Positions 9,552-18,326 of a stretch of DNA of 64,000 nucleotides are shown piece by piece. Numbering within the stretch: position 1 is the first letter of the stretch; the number at the start of each line of letters is the position of its first letter. A program made the position numbers and the translations under genes. The stretch comes from Nostoc sp. PCC 7524. Its GTDB lineage: Bacteria; Cyanobacteriota; Cyanobacteriia; Cyanobacteriales; Nostocaceae. A model generated the notes under the pieces. That model saw only the letters and a list, made by a program, of their open reading frames with translations, made no database searches and had not been told where the DNA came from. The DNA lies in NCBI RefSeq assembly GCF_000316645.1, contig NC_019684.1, positions 3,687,501 to 3,751,500 of the forward strand, in the 5' to 3' direction.

Positions 9552-9914
9552 ATGAAGTTTTTGGCTGACATGGGAATTTCATCACGCACTGTAATTTGGT
9601 TGCGTAGTCGTGGTGATGATGTGGTGCATTGACGCGATGAAGGTTTACAAAGACTACCAGATAATGAGATTTTAATTAAAGCCCGTACAGAAGAAAGAAT
9701 TTTATTAACTGTAGATTTAGATTTTGCCCAGCTTTTAGCTGTTAGTGGGGATAATTTACCCAGTGTCATTTTGTTTAGATTGGGTAATGAAAACTACGAT
9801 GCAATCAATGAACGTTTGACACAAGTTTTACGTGAATGTGAGGAAGATTTAGAGTTAGGTGCAATTATTTCTGTAAGTAATGAAACTTTCCGCGTTAGAA
9901 GATTACCAATATAG
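9552..9914 (+). pseudogene. DUF5615 PIN-like toxin gene interrupted by one in-frame TGA
   Basis: From the ATG the frame reads a typical DUF5615 protein (MKFLADMGIS...WLRSRGDDVVH), meets TGA at 9630-9632, then continues without another stop to TAG at 9912 (RDEGLQRLPDNEIL, VDLDFAQLLA, RVRRLPI). The intact family has a Leu-type codon after the VVH, so a single base change (TTA or TTG to TGA) would explain the break. The acidic residues of the PIN-like core (LADMG, DEGL, VDLDFA) are all still present. Loss of the toxin while the antitoxin stays open is a common decay route. A sequencing error is the alternative. Confidence 0.8.
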
Positions 9915-9958
9915 GCACAATTAAACTGATATCAGATTTAGGTTCAGCCTCACCACAC

Positions 9959-10056
9959 TATAGCAATCCGATTTGATTACTAAAATTATCTGCGTGGTGC
10001 GCTTCGCGCAGCGCCAGCGCAGGCTACGCCAACAAAAATCATATAGGAGTCCTATA
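9959..10056. mobile_element. MITE copy A, 98 bp with ~20-bp inverted ends
   Basis: The left end reads TATAGCAATCCGATTTGATT and the right end, reverse-complemented, reads TATAGGACTCCTATATGATT. The middle is a G/C-rich core (GCGCAGCGCCAGCGCAGGC). The same ends and core recur at 12672-12800 and 23388-23542. No coding capacity. It is likely moved by a transposase encoded elsewhere. Confidence 0.6.
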
Positions 10057-10066
10057 TCATTCTCAT

Positions 10067-10276
10067 TTGAAACAGGAACATTCTCACTTGAAACAAGAAC
10101 ATTCTAGTTTGGAACATGAAACTTTGAGTTCAGAACATGAAACTTCGAGTTCAAAACACGAAACTTTGAGTTCAGAGCATAAAACTTCAAGTTCAGAACG
10201 CGGAACTTCAAGTTCGGAACACAAACGTTCTCACTTGCAACAGGAAACTTCGAGTTCAGAACAGGAAAGTTGGAGA
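10067..10276 (+). repeat. Minisatellite: ten degenerate 21-bp units encoding heptads
   Basis: Ten back-to-back units of 21 bases, close to GAAACTTCGAGTTCAGAACA, begin 11 bases after MITE copy A. One frame is open through all ten units and gives heptads of the form SSEHETS (SEHETSS, SKHETLS, SEHKTSS), but it has only a TTG start and no clear ribosome site. Substitutions differ between units while the 21-base length never changes, which hints at past coding selection or at replication slippage in whole units. No family is recognised. It may be non-coding. Confidence 0.7.
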
Positions 10277-10350
10277 TGAGAACATCAAAGTTTGTGTTTG
10301 AATGTAGAAAAGCATCGCCACCAGCATCGCGTATTCAAGAATGAACCTGA

Positions 10351-10832
10351 TTATTCTGGCTGTGAGTTTAAACGCTCACACAAATCTGCTAAATTTTTAC
10401 GACAAGTAAAAGTATTAGGATGATTTGATCCTAAATTTTGCTCATAAATATTCAAAGCTTGCTTTAATAGGTGTTCAGCTTCCCTGTGTCTTCTTTGGGA
10501 GTTGTAAAGTACAGCCAGATTGTTAAGGTTGAGTGCCACATTAGGATGTTCCTCACCCAATCTGTGTCGTTGTAATTCTAACGCTTCTTGATATAAGGGT
10601 TCTGCTTTGTTGTATTCACCTTGAGATTCGTAAAGTCCGGCTAAGTTATTATTTTATACACCTGCGCCATGCGCTTTGTGAAGGCTTCCTCACCAATATC
10701 AATATCGCTTGCTAGTTTTGCTTCACCTTTATCTGTGTTTTCAACTTTCAACCGAGCTAAAAAGGCTGCTGTTTGCTCTGGGGATAACTCATGAGTAGCA
10801 GCTTCTTGTCGTAAAAACTCATCCCATTGCAT
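10351..10832 (-). pseudogene. TPR (kinesin light chain type) protein, internally deleted
   Basis: Reading leftward, 10832-10641 encodes an N-terminus typical of cyanobacterial TPR proteins (MQWDEFLRQEAATHELSPEQTAAFLARL...AFTKRMAQVYK). It then runs into a stop, and from about 10640 another frame encodes tetratricopeptide units (NLAGLYESQGEYNKAEPLYQEAL, HPNVALNLNNLAVLYNSQ, HPNTFTCRKNLADL). The two parts are joined by a deletion with a frame change near 10640-10655, so most of the TPR array is missing. Function, if any, is lost. Confidence 0.75.
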
Positions 10833-10933
10833 ACACAGCCTGAGAAAACTTTGCTTGATTCTACTTATCTTACACCTTGCTTCTACTTCGTCTCTATTTT
10901 TCAGGAATCTCCGGCTTTATGGGCAGAAATACT

Positions 10934-11227
10934 ATGAAAACAGTTAATCAAACCGAGGTTCACGCCATGAATACTACTCTTGCAACTGCTACCAAATCTC
11001 AGCCATCTACCCAAACCTCCCAGTTAATCACCACATCTTCGCCAACTATTGAGCAACCTTCTGCTTGGATGCGCCATGGTTATAGCCCTACGGAAATCAT
11101 CCTCGCAGCCGCAATTTTGACTTCTTTGTTGATGGGGGGAGTTGCAACTGTAATTATGGCGATGACTGGGTTAGTCAAAACTTTAGCCCCAGAGATAGTT
11201 AATCAAAGCAACCAAAAAAGAAAATAA
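10934..11227 (+). CDS. Small single-membrane-helix protein, unknown
   Basis: A short open frame with a Thr/Ser/Gln-rich N-terminal half and one clear membrane helix near the C-terminus (EIILAAAILTSLLMGGVATVIMAMTGL), ending in a basic tail (NQKRK). Two other in-frame starts are possible (10877 and 10967); 10934 is a compromise and none has a strong ribosome site. No family is recognised. It lies between a TPR pseudogene and a small MITE, with no partner gene. Confidence 0.5.
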   Translation: MKTVNQTEVHAMNTTLATATKSQPSTQTSQLITTSSPTIEQPSAWMRHGYSPTEIILAAAILTSLLMGGVATVIMAMTGLVKTLAPEIVNQSNQKRK

Positions 11228-11270
11228 TTTATTTGTCAAGTCCAACATTTTCACGCTGAACCCTTATCCC

Positions 11271-11369
11271 GCCTAGAACTTAAGTTCTAGGCTAATAGCA
11301 AAAGTCCACTATAAGTGGACTAGATGGAGTCTTTCTTTTAGTCCTCTTTTATAGGACTTGCGCTATTAG
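11271..11369. mobile_element. 22-bp palindrome plus 78-bp MITE-like element
   Basis: A perfect 22-bp palindrome (arms GCCTAGAACTT) abuts a 78-bp element (11292-11369). The element ends in imperfect 16-bp inverted repeats (CTAATAGCAAAAGTCC and, inverted, CTAATAGCGCAAGTCC). Inside is a hairpin AGTCCACT-ATA-AGTGGACT. It sits downstream of the small membrane protein gene and could also end its transcript. Confidence 0.5.
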
Positions 11370-11398
11370 ACTCGGAATTAATATTTACCAGAAATCTC

Positions 11399-12160
11399 TT
11401 AATTAGTAAATTTCCTTCGATAAATTGCAAAAGCGTGTGCCATCATACCTGTCAACACTACACCTATTGTGCTAGGTTCTGGTATTGGTGTATAGTTACC
11501 TACTTTAATTTGAGCAGCTAATTGAGAACGTCCTGGTGCAATACCTGTCCAACTTAATTGTGTTTGACCAGTTAGGGTAAAAGAATTTGATATACCTTTA
11601 ATGGCTAGGTAATCAACATCACTAATGGTTGAACCTGAAGAAGATAAATTACCTATAGATATGTTATTCAATTTAAGGTTACTCAGTGATATGGAACTAC
11701 TATTACTATTATTCCTTTGATTAGCAAAGGTGCGGATAAACATAGAATTCACGTTACCACTAAATTCTTCAGATGTTAAGGTGAAATTTTGGGATGTATC
11801 AAAAACTTGGTAAGTCACTTTGTTGCCTGTGTATTCTAGGCTGAAATTCCATGTTTTTCCATTACCCCAATTCAAATTCTCCGCATCAACAGGTGTACCA
11901 TTTTCGTCATTGATACCTAACTCTCGTTCAGCAATATTAATGGAATTATTACCGATGCGGCTTTCAGCTACGAATAACTCTGTAAATACATTTTGCTGAA
12001 TTAGTGATCTAAAATCGTGATCATCAAAATCTGAGTCAGCATCTTGAGAAGATAAAGGAATGATGCTAATTGCTTTTGCTGGCTGGGGTGCTATCAATAA
12101 TCCCAAAGTCAGTAAGCCCAAAACAAAAGATATCTTTCTAGAAATGTTGAAGCTTGACAT
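11399..12160 (-). CDS. PEP-CTERM sorting domain exported protein
   Basis: The N-terminus is a signal peptide (ISFVLGLLTLGLLIAPQPAKA) and the C-terminus is a PEP-CTERM signal: PIPEPST, a hydrophobic stretch (IGVVLTGMMAHAFAIY), then basic RRKFTN. Proteins of this type are processed by exosortase and placed on or outside the cell surface. The ~200 residues between are Ser/Asn-rich and beta-prone with no recognised catalytic motif. The gene stands alone with long non-coding flanks. Confidence 0.85.
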   Translation of the reverse strand: MSSFNISRKISFVLGLLTLGLLIAPQPAKAISIIPLSSQDADSDFDDHDFRSLIQQNVFTELFVAESRIGNNSINIAERELGINDENGTPVDAENLNWGNGKTWNFSLEYTGNKVTYQVFDTSQNFTLTSEEFSGNVNSMFIRTFANQRNNSNSSSISLSNLKLNNISIGNLSSSGSTISDVDYLAIKGISNSFTLTGQTQLSWTGIAPGRSQLAAQIKVGNYTPIPEPSTIGVVLTGMMAHAFAIYRRKFTN

Positions 12161-13042
12161 TTTTTCCTAAGTTCCTGCAAACACATAAAAATTGTGTTAA
12201 CTGAACATTCAAACACAATATCAACAGCACACAGATATTAGTTCACATTCTTACCTAGGGTAATAAATACTTACACACAGCCAGACTGTGATTATCGTGT
12301 TTAATATGAGTATTTAGCCGAGCCACAAAATTAGAGAAATAATATACAGTTGAAGTTAGAACAAATTCTCATAGTTTGTCAATAACATTTTTTTAATTTT
12401 ATAAATACTTGATATAAATATGTTATTAGCTGGCTGATAAGTAAGTCAGGGGTAAAATTCATAAGTAGATAACAAACAATTTAGAAGGATAATTAGAGTT
12501 TAATCTATACATTGGGAAATACAAATATAAGCTGTGTAATAGCTAGCAATACACAGCCTCTTTCCTCAATTGAGAGGATAAAATTATCGATTTTATTTCA
12601 TATTGAGAGAATAAAAATTCTTGAACATAGGTTGGGTTAATCACAGCGCAACCCAAAATAGATAGAACTTATATAGGACTCGTATTTGATTTCTGAAAAA
12701 AACTCAGTACACCCCTACTCTCTCCTTTCCTATTGCCTATTGCCTATTGCCTATTGCCTGGCTACGCAGATAATTTTAGAAATCAAAGCGGATTCCTATA
12801 CCAATTTAAAATTCAAAATTAAAAGTTCTGAGAAATCTTGACTTTACAGAGGTTTCAGGATTTGGATCTGTTTCATAGTTTTGATGAATCAGTATTACAT
12901 AATCGCAAAGGCTTTATGTTCATTGCGATCAAAGGAGTGCGATCGCAATGACAAAAATAGGGTATTGTGGGGTAATCTTTGCTTAAGTCTTGACGAATAT
13001 TGGTGTTGGGTCTCCTTCCGTCAACCCAACCTAAACCTGATA
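12161..13042. other. Intergenic region, 882 bases
   Basis: No credible gene is seen. It holds MITE copy B (12672-12800), with TTGCCTA heptamers inside it, and a small hairpin (GGTTGGGTT...AACCCAA, near 12630-12655). The first ~250 bases are AT-rich and should carry the promoter of the PEP-CTERM gene. The last 100 bases flank the end of the leftward exporter gene. Confidence 0.5.
12672..12800. mobile_element. MITE copy B, 129 bp, containing a TTGCCTA array
   Basis: Left end TATAGGACTCGTATTTGATT and right end (inverted) TATAGGAATCCGCTTTGATT match the ends of copies A and C. The middle has been replaced or extended by a TTGCCTA heptamer run (about 12730-12760) followed by GGCTACGCAG, a remnant of the shared core. 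Confidence 0.6.
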
Positions 13043-15724
13043 TTACACGTTTGCTTGCTGGCGTTGATACAGTGACCAGTACAAACCCTTTTGCTGCAAT
13101 AATTGTGCATGAGTACCATGTTCAGCAATGACACCGCGTTCCAAGACTAAAATCTGATCTGCTCGTTTCAAAGGTGCAAAGCGGTGAGCAATCAAAAATA
13201 CAGTCCGGTTAGCGGAAACTTTTTGCAGATTTTGCAATACCTGCTGTTCAGTTTCACTATCTAAGGCACTGGTGGCTTCATCTAAGATTAAAATCGGTGC
13301 ATCCGAGAGAAACAACCTTGCCAAAGCAATCCGTTGTCTTTGTCCCCCAGATAAAGCTGTACCCCGTTCCCCAACGTTAGTTTCGTAACCATAAGGTAGT
13401 TGACTGATGAAGTCATGGGCTACAGCCATTCTGGCAGCTTCTACTACTTGTTCAGCAGTAATGTTGGGATTGCCCAGGGTGATATTTTCCAAGATAGAAC
13501 CGTTAAATAAAAAGTCTTCTTGGAGAACTACACCAATTTGTTGTCGCAGTGAAGATAAATCTGCACTCTTAATATCAAATCCATCAATGAGAATCCGTCC
13601 TGATTCAATTTGATACAGTCGTTGCAATAGTTTAGAAAGGGTACTTTTACCAGAACCACTACGTCCGACAATGCCCACAAATTGTCCTGGTTCGACATGA
13701 AAGGAAATGCCCCTTAACACAGGTTCAGTATTAGCTTTATAACGGAAAAACACCTGTTCAAAAGTAACTTGTCCTTTCAGGGGTGGTAATACTAACCCTG
13801 TCCCCATTTCGGCTTCTGGGGCGACGTTGAGAATATCGCCAATTCTGTCTACTGAGAGTAGAACTTGTTGCAGATTTTGCCACAATTGGACTAAGCGCAA
13901 CAGTGGACCTGTTACCCTTCCAGATAACATTTGAAAAGCTACAAGTTGCCCAACTGTCAGCTTTTGTTCAATAACTAATTTTGCGCCAAACCAAAGGATT
14001 AATAGGGAAGAAAAATTAGTAAGAAAGTCACCAATATTACTACTAATATTGGAAGTAGTAGAAGCTTTAAACCCAGTACGTACAAATCTAGCAAATAACC
14101 CTTCCCAGCGATCGCGGGCTACGGATTCAGCCGCATGGGCTTTGACAGAATGGATACCAGTGATTGTTTCTACTAAAAATGACTGACTATCGGCACTCCG
14201 GTTAAAGGTTTCGTTTAACCAGTTCCGCAAAATCGGTGTCGCCACTATCGTCAAGGTAGCGAACAATGGCAACACTGCCAACGCCACAAAGGTAAGCGAA
14301 ATATTGTAGTAAAACATCAATGCCAGATAAACCACAGCAAAGATGCTATCTAAAATTACCGTTAATGCTGTACCTGTAAGAAACTGGCGAATTTGTTCCA
14401 GTTCTTGGACTCTGGCGACGGTATCCCCCACGCGCCGTGACTCAAAATAAGCCAAGGGCAACCGCATCAGATGGCGAAATAACTGGGCTGATAAACTTAA
14501 ATCTAAGCGCCGGGCTGTATGGGTAAAGATAAATAGCCGGAGAATTCCGAGTATAGACTCAAATAAAGCGATAAACAACAGCGCGATCGCCATGACATCG
14601 AGAGTGGGTAAACTCTCTTGCACCATGACTTTATCAATCACCACCTGGGTAATCAGTGGTGTGCCTAAACCCAATAGCTGCAAGGTAAAAGAAGCCAGTA
14701 AAACTTCTCCTAACAGTCCCCGGTATTTCCAAACGGCTGGAATAAACCAACTCAGGTTGAATTTTTCTTGCTGGGATATCAGTTCTACTTGCCACAACCT
14801 ACCATCCCAGAATTGATCAACCACCGATTGGGGCAGACTTTCACAAATACTATCAGGATGGAGGGGATTAGCGATAATTAAGCGATCGCCTTTGACACCA
14901 TAGGCTACCACCCAAGTAGGTTTATCAGGTAAGTCCGATTGCCACTGTAATAAAGCCGGAAACGACAATTGCCGCAATTCTTCCCAACTGACTTGCAACC
15001 GCCGCAGCACTAAACCCAACTTTTCCCCTGCTTCTACCACCTGCTTCGGGTTCTGCCCCCGCAGTTGGCGTTGTACCCATTCCAGTTTGACAGGGTTATC
15101 TAACTGTTGGGCTGCCATTGTTAAACAAGCAGCAGCCGTATTCCACCCAGCTACAAAAGGATAATTTTGGGCAACTGGCGTAGGAGTTTGGGGAATTGCT
15201 CCCGGTTCTGGCAAAGGCTGCTGTGAAACATAAGGCTGGTATTCTGTCCCCTCAGTAGCGATTTCTGGATTTTCCTGTTTTACCGGATTTAACCAAAAAT
15301 TTTCGATCTCCGGGGTAGATATTTCTGCCCACAGTTTCGTATCCCAACAAACTACTACTACCTCTTTACTAGCCGCTACAGCCTTATAATCCCCTGGTAA
15401 TTTTTGTAAATCGCCAAACCAGTCTCCCGCCTGTAAGGCTGCTAAAGGTTGACCGGTATCTTCTTCCCGTAAGCGCACCTTACCAGCAATAATAAAAAAC
15501 TGATAACCTCCCGTTTCATTTGACCAAATTTTTTCACCGAGTCGATATTGGCGGGTTTCTAAACGATGTTCTAATTGGGATTTTTGCTCAGGATTGAGCA
15601 GGTTCAGAGGTGGTTGATTCCAGGGTATAGCAGCTAGCAATTTTTTTCTTAGAGATTCATTATCCTGAAGTTTTAACTCACTTGTAATTTGACTGTCAGC
15701 TTTTGAATTTTCTCCGCTAGCCAT
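13043..15724 (-). CDS. Peptide/protein exporter: cNMP-binding, C39-like and ABC domains
   Basis: This 893-residue protein has a cyclic-nucleotide-binding-like domain (about 40-140), a C39-peptidase-like domain (about 185-325), a six-helix membrane domain (about 335-610) and an ATPase with Walker A GRSGSGKST, signature LSGGQRQR, Walker B DEATSALD and AHRF. In the C39-like domain the catalytic Cys position appears to be Thr (WNTAAACLTM), so it probably binds substrate rather than cutting it, as in HlyB. The layout recalls HetC-type exporters of heterocystous cyanobacteria but is shorter. Its start lies inside the end of the parvulin gene (52-base overlap), so the two are co-expressed. No membrane-fusion (HlyD) gene is next to it. 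Confidence 0.9.
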   Translation of the reverse strand: MASGENSKADSQITSELKLQDNESLRKKLLAAIPWNQPPLNLLNPEQKSQLEHRLETRQYRLGEKIWSNETGGYQFFIIAGKVRLREEDTGQPLAALQAGDWFGDLQKLPGDYKAVAASKEVVVVCWDTKLWAEISTPEIENFWLNPVKQENPEIATEGTEYQPYVSQQPLPEPGAIPQTPTPVAQNYPFVAGWNTAAACLTMAAQQLDNPVKLEWVQRQLRGQNPKQVVEAGEKLGLVLRRLQVSWEELRQLSFPALLQWQSDLPDKPTWVVAYGVKGDRLIIANPLHPDSICESLPQSVVDQFWDGRLWQVELISQQEKFNLSWFIPAVWKYRGLLGEVLLASFTLQLLGLGTPLITQVVIDKVMVQESLPTLDVMAIALLFIALFESILGILRLFIFTHTARRLDLSLSAQLFRHLMRLPLAYFESRRVGDTVARVQELEQIRQFLTGTALTVILDSIFAVVYLALMFYYNISLTFVALAVLPLFATLTIVATPILRNWLNETFNRSADSQSFLVETITGIHSVKAHAAESVARDRWEGLFARFVRTGFKASTTSNISSNIGDFLTNFSSLLILWFGAKLVIEQKLTVGQLVAFQMLSGRVTGPLLRLVQLWQNLQQVLLSVDRIGDILNVAPEAEMGTGLVLPPLKGQVTFEQVFFRYKANTEPVLRGISFHVEPGQFVGIVGRSGSGKSTLSKLLQRLYQIESGRILIDGFDIKSADLSSLRQQIGVVLQEDFLFNGSILENITLGNPNITAEQVVEAARMAVAHDFISQLPYGYETNVGERGTALSGGQRQRIALARLFLSDAPILILDEATSALDSETEQQVLQNLQKVSANRTVFLIAHRFAPLKRADQILVLERGVIAEHGTHAQLLQQKGLYWSLYQRQQANV

Positions 15725-16431
15725 TTTTCAAATAATTCGTTTTGTAGTGCTTGTTTTAGTTGAGTATCTTCTAGAGACGCTGGTAAAAATTGTTCTACGC
15801 GAAACAAACCATAACGTCCGTCGAGTTCTATCGGCCCTACGACTTGCCCAGGATTGGCAACATCAATAGCAGCCCTTAAGACATCTGGCATCGTTCCCCG
15901 GCTAATTGGTCCCATCATGCCGTTGACAATGCGATCGTCTGCTAGTGAATATTCCTTAGCTAATTGCTCAAAATTTCCTCCTTCTTCGATTTGTATTTGT
16001 AACTCCTCTGCTAGTTCTCGACTATCAACAACAATCCGCGAAATCACCACCCGATCTAAAAAGATTTTCCGTTCAATAAAATATTCTGAAAGTTTCGCTG
16101 CTGTCACTAAAGTTTTGAGTTTTTCTACCTTAAAGTTGAAAGCAATTGATGCGTGGAATGTTGCGTAATCTGTACCATTTTGCTGTAGCCATGCTTGAAA
16201 AGCTTGGGGGTCAGCAAGTTGATTTTTTAGGCGAAAATCAATCACGGTCTGTTCAGTTGCGGCTGGATTAATTTCAATATCATCTCGCGTGCTAATTTCT
16301 TGCTCAATCACATACTGACGAAGGACATCACCAATAAATTGAGCTAGTTTCCCTGAAGTTTGCAGATATTTTACTGTCTTTTCTACAGAAATTGGCTGGT
16401 CATCAATGCTCAAAAATGATAAAGTTTCCAT
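15673..16431 (-). CDS. Parvulin-type peptidyl-prolyl isomerase (SurA/PpiC-like)
   Basis: This 252-residue protein has a helical N-terminal half (LSFLSIDDQPISVEKTVKYLQTSGKL) and a parvulin domain (about 120-220; EEGGNFEQLAKEYSLADD, GMMGPISRGTMPD, GPIELDGRYGLFRVEQ). No signal peptide is visible, so it likely acts in the cytoplasm. Its end overlaps the start of the downstream exporter gene by 52 bases, which implies translational coupling and a role in holding or folding the exported substrate. Such pairs recur next to cyanobacterial peptidase-domain ABC exporters. The role is inferred from context. Confidence 0.87.
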   Translation of the reverse strand: METLSFLSIDDQPISVEKTVKYLQTSGKLAQFIGDVLRQYVIEQEISTRDDIEINPAATEQTVIDFRLKNQLADPQAFQAWLQQNGTDYATFHASIAFNFKVEKLKTLVTAAKLSEYFIERKIFLDRVVISRIVVDSRELAEELQIQIEEGGNFEQLAKEYSLADDRIVNGMMGPISRGTMPDVLRAAIDVANPGQVVGPIELDGRYGLFRVEQFLPASLEDTQLKQALQNELFEKWLAEKIQKLTVKLQVS

Positions 16432-16674
16432 GAACTAACCTGGTAAAAACAGCTAAAATTTTATAAACTAAAAATAAGGAATGGCAACTGTTAACAATAA
16501 AAATTGTTTTATTAATACAATTTTCTATTTTGACTGATATTTTTTGCCATAGGCATAACAGTCAAATTCAGCCATGAAGCCGAAAGTGACTCTCAAAATA
16601 ATTGGGTAAACGCTAAGAAAATTAACGATTCAAGAGTGCTGAGGAAAAAATACTAGCCTCTAGCCTTGATCTAC

Positions 16675-17472
16675 TTATGCAGTCACACTCATCCAAATAA
16701 ATGCGAATAACATAGCGGCGATCGCACCAATAAAAGTGTTAATAATATTAACTACTTCATTCGTCAGCCAAGTATATTTAGCTTGCAGAGTTGCCCCAAT
16801 CACACTTTCTAAATTGGTAGCAATGAAAGCTGCCAAAATACACCAAGCAATTCCCAAGGGTTGTAGCAAACCGACACCCCAACCTACAATAGCGATCGCA
16901 ATTGAAGCCACCACACCCGCTAAAGTACCCTCTAAACTTACCGCCCCCTCTGTACCTCTCGGCACTGGTTGCAGTGTCGTAATTAAAAAGGTACGTTGAC
17001 CATAGGCTTTACCCACTTCACTAGCACAGGTATCAGACAGTTTGGTGCTGAAACTGGCGACATAGCCTAATAAAAGCAGGGATTGGGGATTGGGAATTGG
17101 AGATTGGGGATTGGGTAAGAGGAGTCCGGCATTAATTAATCCGAATCCTACAGCACACAACGCGCCAGTCAAAGCAGAACCCCAGACATTTTCCGGGCCT
17201 CTTGCGCCGGAACGCTTCTCGGCAATGCCTTCCGCTTCTTTTTGTGCCATGCCAATGCGTGTCACACCAGAACCAACTAAAAAATAGAACATTACTACTA
17301 CATATCCCTGCCAACCTAGAGTTCCCCAAATCAATACGCCCAGTAACCAAGCGTGGAGTAATCCCGCAGGGGTCAGCAGCTTTTTAGGAGCAAACCATAC
17401 TAAACTCAATAAAATTGTGTTCAGTCCTACTCCCACTAACCAAGGATTGGCAGAGTTTAAAAATGAGAACAT
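16675..17472 (-). CDS. DUF92 family membrane protein (phytyl-phosphate kinase VTE6-like)
   Basis: This 265-residue polytopic protein matches the DUF92/TIGR00297 family; plant VTE6 of this family phosphorylates phytyl phosphate for tocopherol and quinone synthesis. Family motifs are VGSGVTRIGMAQKEAEGIAEKRSGARGPENVWGS and SFSTKLSDTCASEVGKAYG. Residues about 117-131 ([13 protein letters not shown]) are encoded by a heptamer array, a recent in-frame insert into a loop between membrane helices. The kinase role is from family knowledge, not shown here. Confidence 0.85.
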   Translation of the reverse strand: MFSFLNSANPWLVGVGLNTILLSLVWFAPKKLLTPAGLLHAWLLGVLIWGTLGWQGYVVVMFYFLVGSGVTRIGMAQKEAEGIAEKRSGARGPENVWGSALTGALCAVGFGLINAGLLLPNPQSPIPNPQSLLLLGYVASFSTKLSDTCASEVGKAYGQRTFLITTLQPVPRGTEGAVSLEGTLAGVVASIAIAIVGWGVGLLQPLGIAWCILAAFIATNLESVIGATLQAKYTWLTNEVVNIINTFIGAIAAMLFAFIWMSVTA

Positions 17473-17894
17473 CAGCCGTGAACCAAGAGTAGTTTTGCCA
17501 AGATATCAACAGAATAGCGAATTTTAGACCTGACGGCAGAATTTAGCATTCAGAACTCAGAATATCCTGCTGGACTAGCTACAAGCTGTATATCTCGAAG
17601 TTTTCGTTTCTGTAACTTACTCAGTGACAAACTACTATATTTGCTTGATTGTCTTTACCCCCTCATCCCTCAAGTGCATTGTTTATATTCACTTTACGGG
17701 TAGAAAAAGAAATCAACAGGCAAAACAGCAAAAAAATTATGTTCAGGTTTTACACTTCTCGTGAGGTTTTATGAATCTTTACAGCATCATCTGATCCCAA
17801 CACCGTCACCAGAATATAAGTTAAGTTAATCTAAAACTGTATTCCAGTTAACTACCATCAGGAATACAGCATTTTTCCCTACTCCCCAAACCCT
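17473..17894. other. Intergenic region, 422 bases
   Basis: Nothing recognisable beyond the divergent start regions of the DUF92 gene (left) and the VOC gene (right). No gene, repeat or strong hairpin was seen. Confidence 0.4.
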
Positions 17895-18326
17895 ATGAAT
17901 CAAACTTTATTTCACCTCGCATTTCCCGTCACCGATATTGCTCAGGCCAAAGCATATTATGTTGATGGCTTAGGCTGCATACCCGGACGTGAAAACCCCC
18001 AAGCCCTGATTCTTAATCTTTATGGTCATCAATTAGTAGCTCATCTCACCAAAGAACCTGTAACACCTCAGCGTACTATCTATCCCAGGCACTTTGGTTT
18101 AATTTTTACTCAAGAAACAGACTGGGAGGAACTCTTACAACAAGCACAACAAAAACAGCTTTTGTTTCGTGAACTCCCGAAAAATCGCTTCGTTGGTTCT
18201 CCCTTAGAGCATCGCACTTTCTTTTTAGAAGATCCGTTCTATAACTTAATGGAGTTTAAATATTATCGCCACCCAGAGGCGATTTTTGGTAGCTATGAAT
18301 ATACGCAGATTGGTGATAGGACTTAA
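17895..18326 (+). CDS. VOC superfamily protein (glyoxalase/dioxygenase-like)
   Basis: The 143-residue protein has the vicinal-oxygen-chelate pattern: FHLAFPVTDIAQAKAYYVDGLG at the start and FFLEDPFYNLMEFKYYR near the end, giving possible metal ligands His, His and Glu. Substrate is unknown; members include glyoxalases, dioxygenases and resistance proteins. Its last 71 bases overlap the end of the convergent lipase-like gene on the other strand. Confidence 0.87.
   Translation: MNQTLFHLAFPVTDIAQAKAYYVDGLGCIPGRENPQALILNLYGHQLVAHLTKEPVTPQRTIYPRHFGLIFTQETDWEELLQQAQQKQLLFRELPKNRFVGSPLEHRTFFLEDPFYNLMEFKYYRHPEAIFGSYEYTQIGDRT

Noticed and set aside
12881..13075. 64-codon plus-strand frame before the exporter end
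   Set aside because: No ribosome site, composition unlike coding, overlaps the end of the exporter gene.
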